Positions 36,853 through 49,320 of a DNA stretch of 62,000 nucleotides are shown here, one piece after another (position 1 is the stretch's first letter; the number at the start of each line of letters is the position of its first letter). Source of the DNA: Gnetum montanum (Eukaryota > Streptophyta > Gnetopsida > Gnetales > Gnetaceae); contig MNCI01008581.1 of the NCBI GenBank assembly GCA_015680685.1, forward strand, positions 1,194,924 to 1,256,923. The letters run 5' to 3'. Below the pieces are notes generated by a model. The model was given only the letters and a program-made list of their open reading frames with translations. It was not told the origin of the DNA and made no database searches. Both the position numbers and the translations under genes were made by a program.

Positions 36853-37300
36853 CTTGTTTACCACACTTTGTTGAACAAACCATGCTATAGTATAAGATAA
36901 ACAGTCAATGACAGCTACAGCTTTGGCCCACTTGATATAGTAGTCAAAAGCTATGATGAGGTACATCTTTTCATTAGACATGGAAGTGATCGATACCAAG
37001 AAGTCAATGCCCTAGATGTCAAAGAGCTTCAATGGTTGGATCCACTTTTAGGGTCCCTCCATTCAGGCTATCATTCTTACATCTCGTTAACAACATTCAC
37101 ATGAATGGAAGAAATCATGGACATCCTTAAAAATGGTATGCCAGAAGTAGCCCACCATGAGGATCTTAATAGTGATCTACCTACCTACATAATGGCCCCT
37201 ACAAAAACCCTCATGATTGTCATGTAGGATTCACAATTAATCAAGATTAGGTATGTACCATTGTACCAAGTCATCAACACAAACCTTGTAAAGATTGCCT
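36853..37300 (-). pseudogene. Integrase, N-terminal part, of E1 (upstream of the E2 insertion)
   Basis: On the minus strand this is the zinc-binding region and start of the integrase core, ending in YYIKWAKAVAVIDC and WFVQQSVVNK immediately before E2. The next codon belongs to the part at 23642. ACAAG at 36857-36853 is the first copy of the E2 target duplication. Confidence 0.75.
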
Positions 37301-37307
37301 TGGATCT

Positions 37308-38960
37308 TCATGTAGTGTTTGGCTTGGTGAAAAAACTATTATTTTTTCTTATTATTCCATTCTTGTGAAGTCTCCTTTGTAAGAAGATGGGAGAAAAAAT
37401 CATCGTACCATTTGGTACCTTAGTTTCTTGAGCATTACTGGCTTTAGCAAAGAGGAGTTCATTTAGGAATTGATCATATAGAGGTTTTTCATCCTCTTTG
37501 TTATCCCATCGTAACTGAGACAAGTGATTGATGACCATCTTCTCAATTTTCTTTCTGTCTACCATGGTAAGACTGAACTCCTGCAAGATTACCAACCACC
37601 ATATGACACAAGGACTCACCACTGGCTTGTTCATTAGGAAATGGATTGTACTATGATCCATGTGCATAATGATTTTATATCCAAGCACATAATACTTGAA
37701 TCTTTCTATGACATACATCACTACCATGAGCTCCTTCCTAGTGGTGATGTAATTTAGTTGTGAACTCACAATACTTCTATTAGCGTAATTAATATAATAA
37801 TGATGTTTGTAATGACCCAATGACATTAGTACCATCATTTGTCATTAAGAATGTGGACTAGTCTAAAGCTCGTAGAATAGGAGTTTCTACAAGTTTTTAC
37901 TTTAATTCTTGGAATGCATATTCCCATTCCTTAGCCTAGTCAAAGGATGCATCCGTTTTTGTTAGCTCTACCAGTAACTTGACGATTTTGAGGAAATTCT
38001 CAATGAATTGTCAATAGTAACCAATGTTCCCAATGAATGGCCTCATGTTTTTTCATTGTTTTAGGTTAGATGACCTATACTTTTTTTGAGTTCACCTCAA
38101 TCCCTTTCTCTAAAATCTAATGCCCCAAGACTATGACTTTTTTGATCATCAAATGGCTCTTTTTTCAATTAAGCCTTAAGTTTGTCTCCCCTCAAAGTTT
38201 CAGCACTTACTCAAGAAGATCCAAGACTTGCTCAAAAGTGGTACCATAAGTGGAGAAGTAATCTATGAAGACTTCTACTCCACTACTAATTTGCTACTAG
38301 AAAATGCTAAGCACTAAGTGTTAAAAAGTAGCATGGACATTACATAAGCCAAAGGGCATCTTTTATATGCAAAAGTTCCCCAAGGACTTATAAAAGTAGT
38401 TTTGGCTTGGTCCTCTAGTGCAATCTAGATTTGGTTATAGATGTTATAACCATCAAAAAAGCTGTAGTAGCCATGCCTTGCAATAGTATCCAATACTTAG
38501 TCAACAAATGGTAACAGAAAATGATCTTTGAAGGTTTCCATGTTCAACAACTTGTAGTCAATGCAAATCCTTCATTTACCACCTTTCTTGGGTACAATGA
38601 CTAGTGGGATAATCCACTCACTATCCATAATAAGATAAATGAATCCCACTTTAAGAACTTGCTCAATTTCATCCTTTACAACTTACTTTAGCTTAGGATT
38701 CAAACTTCTCTGCAAATTTCATTTGGATTTGATGGAGGAATTTGTGTAGATTTGATGCTAGCATATCCTTAGATCTATCCCTATCAATTCATGATATGAC
38801 TAGGTAAAGGTTCTTAACCATTTGTTAATCACTTCTAACAACTTTTTCTTTTGTGCTTAGGAGAGATGGACATTAATGATTACTGACTTCTTGTTATCAA
38901 GATAAGCATATTCTAGATTAGCTGGTAAGGCCTTTAGTTCTAGGGGCTCCTACTTGAACT
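37308..38960 (-). pseudogene. Reverse transcriptase and RNase H of E1
   Basis: Minus strand. Pre-RT linker and RT occupy 38960-38070: SEWIIPLVIVPKKGGK near 38610, FKDHFLLPF near 38530 and HGYYSFFDGYN near 38470. The active site at 38269-38255 reads FIDY instead of FIDD, losing a catalytic Asp. RNase H is the longest open piece (37838-37308): YYINYANRSIVSSQLNYITT, KELMVVMYVIERF and HMDHSTIHFLMNKP, ending NHLSQLRWDN. Stops interrupt RT at about ten places. Confidence 0.8.
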
Positions 38961-39139
38961 ATTCTAGAATATCCAACTCTTTCTAATTCATCTTAGTCTG
39001 TGCATGGGAGAGTTGGCTACTGATTTGCTCTATCTCATCTATGTATTCGATTTAAGCACTTGTAAGGCTTTCTATTTATTCCATATATATCTTTGAATAA
39101 GCCCTGCCTTCTATTATTAGCCACTGGATATCTTTCTAT

Positions 39140-39730
39140 TTGAAAGCTATATTGGCACTTCCAATAGTAGATGCCTTGACATACTTTTTACTTGCTTTGA
39201 TTGATGTACTTTCTCTGGTTCATATTTTCTGCATGCAATGGAAACTTGTATCACTGTATGTAATGCATGAAACTTGCTTATTCTCTACTTTTCCAAATTC
39301 ATTTTTCTTGAAAATTTCTAAGGAAATGTCTTAAATACCCATCTTAGCATCAATCATGTTCAGCCAAGCCCTTTCTATTATAATAGGGAAGTCCCCCTTG
39401 TAGTTATCAATATGGATCCTTAGGAAGTTTGTAGGATAAGATCATTCATAGATAGTGATCACAATGTCCTCCACTAATTCCAAGAGACTAGTGATGTACT
39501 GATCAATAAGCTCCAATCTAATGTTTCTTTTTTTCAATGGGCAAGTTCCAAGTCTTGTACATTTCCTATAAGATTAAATTTACCTGAGAACCTAAATCTA
39601 GTAAAGACTTGCAAGGATCATTTTGGGTGATTTGTAAGTAGATAAGGGGACTCCTAGGATTAAATCATTTTTTGGGAAGGTGGCCAGCCTTGATCCAATC
39701 AGTAATCACATGACTCAACATCATGATATA
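39140..39730 (-). pseudogene. Aspartic protease of E1
   Basis: Minus strand: VITDWIKAGHLP near 39715, RSPLIYLQI near 39650, and LLDLGSQVNLI with the active-site triplet at 39598-39590, where DSG is now DLG. The linker FPIIIERAWLNMIDA is near 39380, and KQVSCITYSD near 39275. The plus-strand frame at 39140-39334 is the opposite strand of this gene. Confidence 0.75.
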
Positions 39731-40379
39731 TACATTAGAGGACATTTGGTTTGAAGGAGGCTCAATGCTTATTTTAGAAGTGATGAATGTAGGGTTAGCA
39801 ACTATGGGTATCTATAAGGATTTTGGTGGACTGTTGGTCTTAAAGAAGGTCCTCTTTTGATTTTTAAATTTAAGACCACTCTGAAAGCTATCTGAATGTA
39901 AGTTAATAGCCCTCATTTTCTTTCTTTGCTACAACTATGATGGAATCTCTTCCTGCATAGATGAAACAAGTGGTAACGAAGTGGTATTTAATAATGCAAA
40001 GTTTGGTGATGGATAGGGAGAAGGACAAATAGAGGGAGGATTAGGTCATGAAGTATTAATTCAATGATATTCTAGTGGGTAGTAGTGGTAATTAAAAGGT
40101 TTATAACTTGTAGAGCCAGAAGGAGATACAAGCTGCTAGACATAGAATCCAAGAGATCTAGCTATTGGTAAGGGTAGTGCTATCTAGATGGTGGCATCCT
40201 TCATGACTGGATTTTTCCATTGCTAATATTGTTCCTGAGGTTGAGATGACACTCCACCTTGATAGTACTATGTTAGGTGGAACTATTACCTTAGATTGCC
40301 TTAGAAGAAGATAATCTTTTAGGTGCCTACCATTTTGCAAAATGTAAACTCAAGGCATACACCCTAGATTCTTATAGAT

Positions 40380-42450
40380 GCAACATCATAGAACAACATC
40401 TCTTGGGATGTTCATACTAACAAATATCACATTCATCCTCATCAGTTCTCAAATCTACAACCTCTTCTACTATGGCAGTCTCACCTTTTGGCTACAAATA
40501 CCCCTTGTCTGTATGTTTACTTCTTCTTCTATCTTGTTAACTACTTCCTTACCCTGCCTTCTCCTCTACTATGTTCAAGGTATTTTGTAACTTCCTATCC
40601 AAGGATTCTTACATTTTGTCTACCTTAGCTGATATTTCAAAGATAGATTTTTATATCGACAAGGTCTTTCTTTGCACCACTTCATCTAGTGGTGCTTCCT
40701 CCTCTGTATCACATAAACATACCTCACTCTTGCAAAGGGAGGGGTCTCTATTATATTCCTCTACACTCTCCCATTTTCTAAACTCCCCTTCTTCCTTGGC
40801 CATCTGTTCTATTAGCCTTTAGATTCAATGGGCTTTTATCTCATACATTCATCCTTGGACATAAATCCCAAGAGTTTCACATCTTTTGTTTTGAAGCCAA
40901 TCTATAATATGACAAAGTTGTTCAAGTTGAAAGAATCCATGGCCTAGGCATCGATGTAAAAGAGAGTAGTACCTAATCAAGGCTAAGTCCAAGGATTCAT
41001 GATTTCCGTACTTGCATCCTTGGACCTACTTCCTCAAATTGAACTCTTCAGAGCATAATTGGTACTTGTAATTAAATAGCTCTAACATGGTACTCCACCT
41101 ATGAATGGATTCTGATTCCAAGAATTAATACCAACTTTTAGTCCACCTATGAGTGGATACTAGTTCCAAGAATCAATACCAACTTTTTACTTCTTTAATC
41201 AATTTCCTAAGAAATAATTTGAGCTTCTATCAATCATTTTAAATATTTTGTAAGGCACAAGCATCTTGGAAAGCTTGCAAATGGTATTGTGGATCTACAT
41301 TATATTTTCCTTCAAATTTGGGGATATTATTCATATTCAATCATTTGATTTAACTATCCTTTAGATCCCTAGTGGGGATTTTGACTACTTATGAAAAATT
41401 TAACATGTTTCTAGTGGCTAGTAATGGTTCATCATCATTTTCATGTCTACTATTATCCCTATCATGGTTACACCTCCTATGAGGGATTCTACTATACCTC
41501 CTTCCTAGTGGTGGTCTTCTTCCCCTCGATGTCATCTATGATTCTAGCTCCTATCATCATAATGGGATTTTTTATCATCTCCATCTTTATCCCAATCTCT
41601 TTTACTCATTTCTCCACTGTGACTCCTTCAATTAGAATTTAATGATGAGGAGGAGGAGGATGAAGATGAGGACTAGGAGAACAGTGTCTACTAGTCCTTC
41701 ACCTCTAGTCCTTGTCTTGATCCTTATAGTTCTCTTGTCCCTCTCCTTGTCATTCTCCTTGTCCTTAGATGAATGACTAGGAGTCTTAGCTTTTAATTAG
41801 CCCTTTGACCCAGCCTTTCCATCACCAATATTCTTCAAGGTTGACTACAGTTGTTGGTGAAGGATGTCTTCCTCAAAAAAAGAAGGGGAATCTATAGATT
41901 GAGATTGGCCAAAAAAGAAATCCTTGCCTTCATTATGCAACTAAAAGAATAATGATCTAGGGATATTCTTACCCTTGGAGGCTTCATAGCGAGCCTCCAT
42001 GCATTTGTCCTTATGAAGCTGTACTTCTATAGGTTGGCAGTCTATGGAGATTTGATTTGTCACTTCATGATCAAGCCTAATTATTTCAATACCTAACTGT
42101 ATGAGTTGGATCATGAGCATGGTAGGGATGGATCAATCACAAGATAACATAATGCTACCATCCATATCTCTCCATCATAGCTACTCATTCTGTTGAAGAA
42201 TGAATGTGAAGTCTAGATAATAGGGATCTGAATAGACATAGAGGACCTTTAACTGTTGGGGATTTTCACTAGTGGTTCTCTATGTCCATTCCTATTACCT
42301 TTCTTATTAGTGTTCTTGTTGCTTGTTGGTCTTATCTCCATGTGGTGGAGATTCATTCCTATGAGCAGAAACCATTTCAAAAATAAATGTAAGTGTGCCT
42401 TAGGATATTGTTATTATTATTGTGATTTGGAAAGATAGTTTTGTCAAGTT
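40380..42450 (-). pseudogene. Gag of E1
   Basis: Minus strand. The N-terminal part lies near 42450-41950, a low-complexity Ser/Arg/His/Asp stretch near 41720-41450, then the core near 41340-40850 (NIPKFEG, AFQDACALQNI, SIHRWSTML). The zinc knuckle at 40431-40396 reads CDIC*YEHPKRC. The order is the same as in E2 and E3. Multiple stops. The plus-strand frames between 40378 and 42438 are the opposite strand of this gene. Confidence 0.7.
41095..41190 (-). repeat. 48-bp tandem duplication within E1 gag
   Basis: 'ccacctatga.tggat.ct.' with 'ccaaga.t.aataccaactt' occurs twice in a row (41095-41142 and 41143-41190). On the minus strand it duplicates the SIHRW segment of gag. Confidence 0.85.
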
Positions 42451-42514
42451 CTCCTCACAATGCTTGTGTATGACTTCACTAGTTAATAATATTTTTCCCA
42501 CTTAGCAAAACTAA

Positions 42515-42533
42515 ATCCCCAGCAATGGCACCA
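42515..42533 (-). promoter_or_regulatory. Primer-binding site of E1, tRNA-Asp type
   Basis: The minus strand reads TGGTGCCATTGCTGGGGAT one base after the LTR end, close to the complement of the tRNA-Asp 3' end and matching the E2 and E3 sites. Confidence 0.75.
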
Positions 42534-42534
42534 A

Positions 42535-43371
42535 TGATGAGCGACATGTATCCCCTATGCCCAACCATACGAATCACAAGAATTCACTAGCAATCTGGTT
42601 GAACTTCGTAGACTTAGTTATCAAAGTAGCCAATATTCCTAAATAGTGAATCATGTAGTTATAAGGTGGTTGTCTTCATAACTCACACATGTGTGTTATC
42701 AATACATATGGTTAAGTGTGGGTTAAGGCACATGATATATATTTTTATAAGTATTTTTATAATTTTCTCCTAACAAGTAAATAACTGAGTAAAGGTTACA
42801 AAATTAAATGTCTAACTGATTAACTACTCTATTAACTAATGTATCCTAACATGAAGTAACTATTCTCACTTGTTATACACATCTCAAACTAGTATTAATA
42901 CTACTATATTACCAAGTGGATATTCTTGGGCATACCAAATATCCACTGTTGGGGTTACTAAGCATTAACACTTTATGCTCAAAGTGGTCATACTTACGTG
43001 TTCATTATTAATTCTATTAATTAATTAAAACATTAATGTAACTTGCTTAGGAAGTAAAGTGTAGAAAAGTTAAGTTAAGTTAGGCTAAGTACTGCAATGG
43101 ATTTAGGAAATCTTGACTTTATTATCATTCATGCCATTGCATTCAAGTACATAAGCACTCAAATAAAACTATGTAGAATCTCTAAGTTCAACACGACGAG
43201 CACTCAAAGAGAAAATATTCTAACTCTAGAGAAATGAAACTGCAAGATTTCAACTAGAACTATGACTTAATGTGTCATAAATATAAGGGATGCACACATT
43301 TATATAGGCAATGACAACATCAACACATCCTATCATGCATTGATGTAGCCTATCTTATTAATGCCTCATCA
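42535..43371 (-). repeat. 5' LTR of E1 (837 bp)
   Basis: On the minus strand it runs from TGATGAGGCATT at 43371 to CGCTCATCA at 42535. TATA box CCTATATAAATG near 43307, about 65 bases in, is preceded by CATCAATGCATG and GTGTTGATG. It is followed on the plus strand by the GAAAC duplication. Confidence 0.92.
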
Positions 43372-44956
43372 GAAACCTAGGAAAATAAAGATTATATGCT
43401 ACAAATTTATCCTCAATGATTTGAAGATTTTAAGATCTAATGTTATGTTTATAATTTTATGGATAATGAGAAGGTAGAAAGAAACTAAGTAAATAAGTGG
43501 AGCAAGGAGAAATCTCCATTACATTTGAACACTTGTCATAGAAGCATAGTTGTGATGTACTAACCTAATTCTTACTTAAGGGAATACATGATGTATTGGA
43601 AAAAATATATGTAAAATGTTTATGTGTAAAATGACCGTATTTAAGGATGAACAAGTTATAAAATATAACTAATTATAGTTCAAGTGTTACAACTCTTTCC
43701 TTAGGTATCTCTTAGTTGGTTGTGGCAAGGCTCAAATAGAAGCAAATGACTATGCAGAAGGATAACATGAAATCACTAGAGAAGTAGAAAAAAGAGGACT
43801 TGATCACTCATTTGGCTTCATGTATACTAGGCTTAAGTGTAGGGTGGATTATTAATTGCTTCTAGGTCAAGCCAAATACTAGAGAACCTAGAGAGAGGGA
43901 GATAGTTATAATTGAGTTGTAGGCATATTTTCTATTATTAAAAAAATTATTTTCTCTTTTTTCTTGCTTAAATTTTAACAAAAGATATAAAAACTATGTG
44001 GTACAATAAAAAGGTAGGTTACATGTTTGGTATTCAACATTTGACATCATCAATTCTCTTATAGAAACACAAGTTTCACCTTAGTTGTCTCTTATGCTTA
44101 ATGTAGAGGACTTCCTTCCCATTCTCATGCCACAAAGTTTAGCAACTCTGCCTTTGTTGTTTTGGTTTCTTTGGGCTTCTAAAGTCTCCCTTGTTATACA
44201 CACTTTTTTAGTGCATCATCAATCCAAATAGGTATAGGTTCAACATTATCAAATCACCTTAATCCATAGAAACTCCCTTCAAATCATTATTTCCAACAAT
44301 GTTTCAAACTTCAACAAGCTTCTGGTAGTTGATCCTAATCATGTCCCAAAGGATAGGCATTAATTTGGCACTTTCGATAGCTTTCAAAGAGTCAAAACAA
44401 CATGTTCCATCTAGGTGACATTGACATCAGTGTCAACATCACACACTAATGTCATCTTCATTCCTAGCCCCCAATACACATCTTTTGAACATAATTTTAA
44501 CTAAATTAGATCTCTAATGACCATTCAACATTACCTCAAAATAATGAACATTAGTTTCAACAATTTTAGAGGCCTCAAAAGGCTTAAATCAACATGTTTC
44601 ACCTAAGAGATATTCAGGTGATGTTGACCTTAATATTTGTGTCATCTATCAGTGTTAACTAACGTTACATACATAATATGTGTCATCCACACTACTCTAG
44701 TTTTCCAAAAGTAAACTCTAAGTTGTCATTGCCTATAAAATCATGCTTTTACATCAACCTATATTATGAATGTAATTATATGTACCTCAACCAAGTTGGT
44801 AATTTAAACACACTAATATGTAATGCATCTTGGATGTACGTGAAGTGCTTAATTAATAAGCTATTTTGAATGTTTTATTGTAATCATGAGCAAAATTACT
44901 TATTCTATTTTCATGATAGTACATGATGAACTTAGGAAGAAGTACACGTATCATGG

Positions 44957-45104
44957 TAAAAAGGTAAATGAATGGAAACTTCAATAAAAGATGATAAATA
45001 AATAGTAACCTTGGTAAAATATGGTAAATGAATAATAACTTTGGTAAAAGATGAAAAGTGAATTGTAATCTTGGTAAAAGATAGTAAATGAAAAATAACC
45101 TTAG
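44957..45104. repeat. 30-bp minisatellite, five copies
   Basis: Units start at 44957 (28 bp), 44985, 45015, 45045 and 45075, each of the form taaaaNatggtaaatgaata followed by ataaccttgg. The minus-strand frame at 44932-45243 exists only because the unit length is divisible by three. Confidence 0.9.
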
Positions 45105-46103
45105 TAACGAAAATAGTAACTAGGGTAAATAAATGTAAAAGGTGAAATAAGTTATAGGTGGGATGGAGAAGATTCAAGAAAAAGAATATTCTCTTAGAAT
45201 CTTCCAATGGAGGTGACATCTTCCAACCCCTAACTATCCACACTAAATATAAAAACTCTCTAGAACTCGAAAGATCTCTCCCATCTTAGGCTTATAAATA
45301 TCTTCCTACTTGTACCCCTTAAACACACAAAGGAAGAGAAGGAAGAGCCATTAGGAAGAGAAAAAGAGCATAAGGCCTAGGAGTACGCAAGAAGAGAAGA
45401 AGTTCTACCAAAAGATTTCTAAGATTCGAGGAAGTCTATCTCCTAACCTTGCTCTAATGTAACTAATCTCTTATTAGTGTGTGTGTATGTTGCATGCATG
45501 TATATGTATACATGTTTGTACATAACATAAAATTGTTTTACTTGCATTGTGATGATATTTATCACTTATAAGAAGATACTACTACTTTGTTCATTATGTA
45601 ACTAAAAGATATAGAAGCTTTATTTATGTGTGACTTTTGATTATATAATTCTTGAGTGGTAAAACCATAATACTCTCTTTTAAGGCTCTTTTATCATTTT
45701 GAATGAAAATTGTTAGACATGATCAATTATATGCAAATAGTCTTAATCATCTTTTAATATGTGTATGCATGTGATGTTGATCTTGTAATTTAAGAACTAT
45801 GTGACATTGATTCCTTGTAAACTCTATAAGGGTACATAGGTAGCCAAGGCCATGCCTTTTGGTGAAACCATCCTTCCTCTTCTATGAAAGAGGATTTTTG
45901 GAAAATAGTTTGATTAGATTAATTAGTATACTATTTTTTTTGAACACTCTATAGATGGGCAAGTATAGTTAGTTATTGTTTAAGTGACTGTTGAGTCGAT
46001 GCATGCTTTATAAATATGATTTTTCTTAAAGCTTAACTATAAGTATTCTTGTGTTGTTAAGTATTTCTTCTAGTGGTGGGAATCTCATTACATGATTCAC
46101 CTA

Positions 46104-46325
46104 CCATTGACCTTTGTGGTTGCATTAGTGACATAGGCTCCTACATGGTGCACAAAGTTGTGACCAATGGACCTTTCATTCTATGGTTCCATTGATGGAG
46201 ATGGGCTTCCACATGACACATAGAGTTATGACCAATGGATTATGTGCTCACCATTGGGCTCTATGATTACATCGGTGGGATGGGCTTCCAAGAAGACACA
46301 TAAAGCATATACCAATAGAGTTGAT
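46104..46325. repeat. Three imperfect tandem copies of about 75 bp
   Basis: Each copy contains 'accattg..ctttgtggtt.ca', then 'gatgggcttccacatgacac' and a 'agagttatgaccaatgga'-type end. Copies are diverged. Confidence 0.7.
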
Positions 46326-46919
46326 AAGTTGTAGGAGGTTTTCACTATTAAAAAAAGTTTCTTATAATGATTTTATTAATAAAGACTATATATATTTTAG
46401 GTTGTTGGTGTCGAGATGAATTTCCTTTTGTATTTTGATTATCTAATAGTCCTAATAGAGATTCTTATTTGGCTATACATATGGTTTTGTATTAGATTTA
46501 TTATCTTCTCTTAAGAATCCTCAAAAGAGGGTTCAAATTATGTAAAGATGTATGTGCATGTAAAGGTTGTTTTGAATACTAATTTTTGAATTTAGAATAA
46601 TTTTTAATATTTTTTCTAAAACTCAATATTAATGTTATATGATCTTAGTTGCTTCTACTTATGGAAGATTTCATGGTTAAAAATATAGTTAATTAAAATC
46701 TCCTTAAGAAACTATCTTAACTATAGTAATAATAACAAACTAGTGCAAAGACATTAATAATTGTTTAAATACTTTACTATCATTTTTCTTAGTTACTACC
46801 CTATTATATCTTTTATGATTACAATGCTTCTTTATATTAACAGATTTTATTAATGCATTTAATTTCTTCTTCAATTTCAATTTTTAAATGTTATTCCTAT
46901 ACATTAATGAAAGAATGGT

Positions 46920-48120
46920 TGTGCAATGGGTAAGGTTGTCATGCTATCAAAATTGGATCCCAACTAGTGAATCTTCTTTTATATACAAATGATGCTACCT
47001 TAATCTTCACTACTACAAAAGGTATGCAAAATACATTGCAAATTTTAGAAAATTATTGGTGTTCATCTAGTCTTCAAGTGAATGTAGATAGAACCAAATT
47101 GATGATCTAAGGAACAAAAAATATCTATTATAACTTCTATTTTAGAGGTATCAATGTGCAAACAGGATATTCTTTTAAATATTTGGGTCTCAATTAATGG
47201 ATAATTACATGTAAGGGAAGTGCATCAAAAAAAATAAAAGGGATTTTAAGCACCTATATGCTTTCAAAAACACATGCAAGAATTTAAGACTCTTGGCTTG
47301 AAAGGTCAGAAAACAAATTATTCAAACTATCATCTATCCTACTGTATTATATGCATTTGTTGTTTGAGGATTTAGACTTGGTGCTAAACTTTGAAAAGAT
47401 ATTGAAAAAGTGCATAAAACTTCTTTTCTTGATAAGTTAAAAGTAAAGTTGTAAATACCTTAATCAATGTTATTATGTGAATGTGATTTATCACCTCTAA
47501 AGTAGAAGCCTTGTGCCAATTCATTACATACACTCAAAACTTGAACATCTCAAGGCAAGGCAAATTCTCTAAGGTAGTTATTGAGGATCCACAAGATTGT
47601 GATTCGTATTTTCAGGGGATGTAGTGGTTGAGAAAATGGAATATCTCTTGGGAGGACATGTAGCAAAATCCAAAACATATTCACTAATTAGTCAAGCAGA
47701 AGGTTTTAGCATAGATGTGATCTAAAGTGGAAGGTAAGATAATTTTATTTACATCATATTAGATCTAATAAACTAGATATAGAAACTCACTATCTCTCAA
47801 CTACTATTTCAATCAAGTATCATGCTTTGCTTAAGTTCTCATCATTTTAGAATTGAAAGTGAAATATGAATTCAACTCCCCCTAAAAAAGCACATTTGTA
47901 GGCTATGCAAATCAAGAGCCCTTGAAGATGAGTTACATGTGTTTCTTTCTCATGTTATGAGTACCTACTTGAGACAACATTATTGTGTTATAACAAAAAA
48001 CTTCTATGATTTGTTTTTGATGCCCCCATTGGTGCTTGATCAATTTGTAGAGTCTATCTTTATTTTTCATAAAAATGTAATATATCCTATGAGTCTTTGA
48101 ATGTAATAAAGTTTCAGTTC
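46920..48120 (+). pseudogene. Decayed LINE (non-LTR retrotransposon) 3' part
   Basis: The plus strand reads LLYTNDATLIFTTTKGMQN near 46970-47030, where TND stands for the usual ADD of the RT active site. ILENYWCSSSLQVNVD, SFKYLGL and PTVLYAFVV follow, as in plant LINE RT domains. At about 47888-47950, HICRLCKSRALEDELHVFLS followed by C is a C-terminal C-x2-C...H...C finger typical of LINEs. It has stops and frameshifts throughout and looks 5'-truncated; the end lies near 48120 (aataaagtttcag). Confidence 0.6.
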
Positions 48121-48477
48121 ATTTCATTAATATTCCTTATTTATTTAAATAAATACGTTGGTAAATACATGATTTTGATAAATCAAGAACTAGATTAAGT
48201 TAAATCATTCTATTTCTAGATCTTATGAATTTCAAACAATCCTAGGCCTATGAATATTGGGATCCAACATCAATTGGGGATCGATTTTTTTAGATTCCAA
48301 AAATCTTGAGAGCATCAACCTTTGCATCATCTACAAGCTCCACAACCATCTCAGCTTCCTCAACACTTCATCATCAACTCAATCTTAGTACCTACGTCAC
48401 CAATATCACATGTAGACACTTTGACATCAACATCAGCATTACTTATACTAGTCTCAACATCATTGCATCACCTCTAG
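48121..48477. other. Spacer left of E3
   Basis: AT-rich, then a stretch rich in 'catcaac/tcaacatca' (48300-48470). No gene seen. Confidence 0.5.
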
Positions 48478-48482
48478 GACAA

Positions 48483-49301
48483 TGATGAGCTGTGATATCG
48501 AGATCACAATATCGGGTACATGATATCGAAGCCTTCCAAGCGATATTGGGGCCTATCTTGTCGCCTATAAATAAGAGGCAGGCGCACTTGGTTTGGAAAT
48601 AGTTAGTTAATTAGTCTTAGTCCCTTACCTGAACTCTTGCCTTTTTTCCTTCTCAGAGTTAGAATTATTTCTAAGTACCCGCAGTAGGAGTCATAAAGCG
48701 AATGGATCTTTATTCAAGCATTGTGTACCTGAGCACACCTTATGGCCAAAAATAAAGACGAACTTTGTGATAAACCTTACAGTATTCAGAATTGCTTATT
48801 TAATGTTATTTATAGTTATTTAATGCTTTTCTTAGTTAATTAATGTTCTCTCTCTCTCCTTGTTAACTCCCCCAAGTAAGCACACTCAGTACGACCACTT
48901 TGAGCATGCGTGGAACACTTGGTAACCCGATAACGATTAGTGTTTGGTAATCCCAGTAGTGTTGCACTAGTTTATGATGTGGACGGCAAGTGGGAACGGA
49001 CGCTGGTGTTAGGACTAATTAGAGCATAGTTGATTAGTTAAATTAAATTGGTTACTTAATTAGTTCACTTATCCCTTTATAGCACTAGGACATAAAACTT
49101 AAAAATATATAAAAATCATATACATCAAGTTTACTTAACCATACAATCATGCTATATAAGTAAGCTTGGGAAGACAATGATTGACTAACCCGTCTAGGTT
49201 CTGTAAAGATGCATAAGCACTTAGTCCTTGGAATTTGATTGGATCGTGCATGTATGCTCATATTCGTATGGTTGAGCATAGGGATACCTCACCACTCATC
49301 A
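48483..49301 (+). repeat. 5' LTR of E3
   Basis: TGATGAGCTGTG...CACTCATCA. The U3 has repeated GATATC-type palindromes (TGATATCG, CAATATCG, TGATATCG, CGATATTG) in its first 80 bases, then TATAAATAAG near 48570. In a segment of about 220 bases around 48590-48810 I count 22 differences from the 3' LTR, 18 of them transitions. Confidence 0.95.
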
Positions 49302-49302
49302 T

Positions 49303-49320
49303 TGGCGCCATTGCCAGAGA
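49303..49320 (+). promoter_or_regulatory. Primer-binding site of E3, tRNA-Asp type
   Basis: TGGCGCCATTGCCAGAGA differs at three positions from the complement of the plant tRNA-Asp 3' end. It is the best preserved of the three sites. Confidence 0.85.

Larger units (their letters stand above)
16914..43376 (-). mobile_element. Element E1: minus-strand Gypsy element with nested E2
   Basis: LTRs at 42535-43371 (5') and 16919-17782 (3') are flanked by a perfect 5-bp duplication, GAAAC, at 16914-16918 and 43372-43376. Minus-strand order is LTR, primer site, gag, protease, RT, RNase H, integrase (split), spacer, internal promoter, ORF2, LTR. E2 sits inside it at 23643-36852; without E2, E1 is about 13.2 kb. 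Every frame is interrupted, and RT has lost one catalytic Asp. The gene order is that of the Athila/Tat side of plant Gypsy elements. Confidence 0.9.
43377..46900. other. Unassigned AT-rich repeats
   Basis: No protein domain recognised on either strand. It holds the 30-bp minisatellite (44957-45104), a TATA-like TTATAAATATC near 45288 followed by a purine-rich leader (45330-45420) that may be the promoter of an unrecognised LTR, and a three-copy repeat (46104-46325). The left end continues the sequence interrupted by E1. Confidence 0.4.

Noticed and set aside
44932-45243. 103-codon minus frame
   Set aside because: Produced by the 30-bp minisatellite, whose unit length keeps frame; no protein features.
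46917-46965. SINE head before the LINE (gcaatgggtaaggttgt ... ttggatccc)
   Set aside because: A-box-like only, and a weak B-box; it runs straight into LINE coding sequence, so I cannot separate it from chance.
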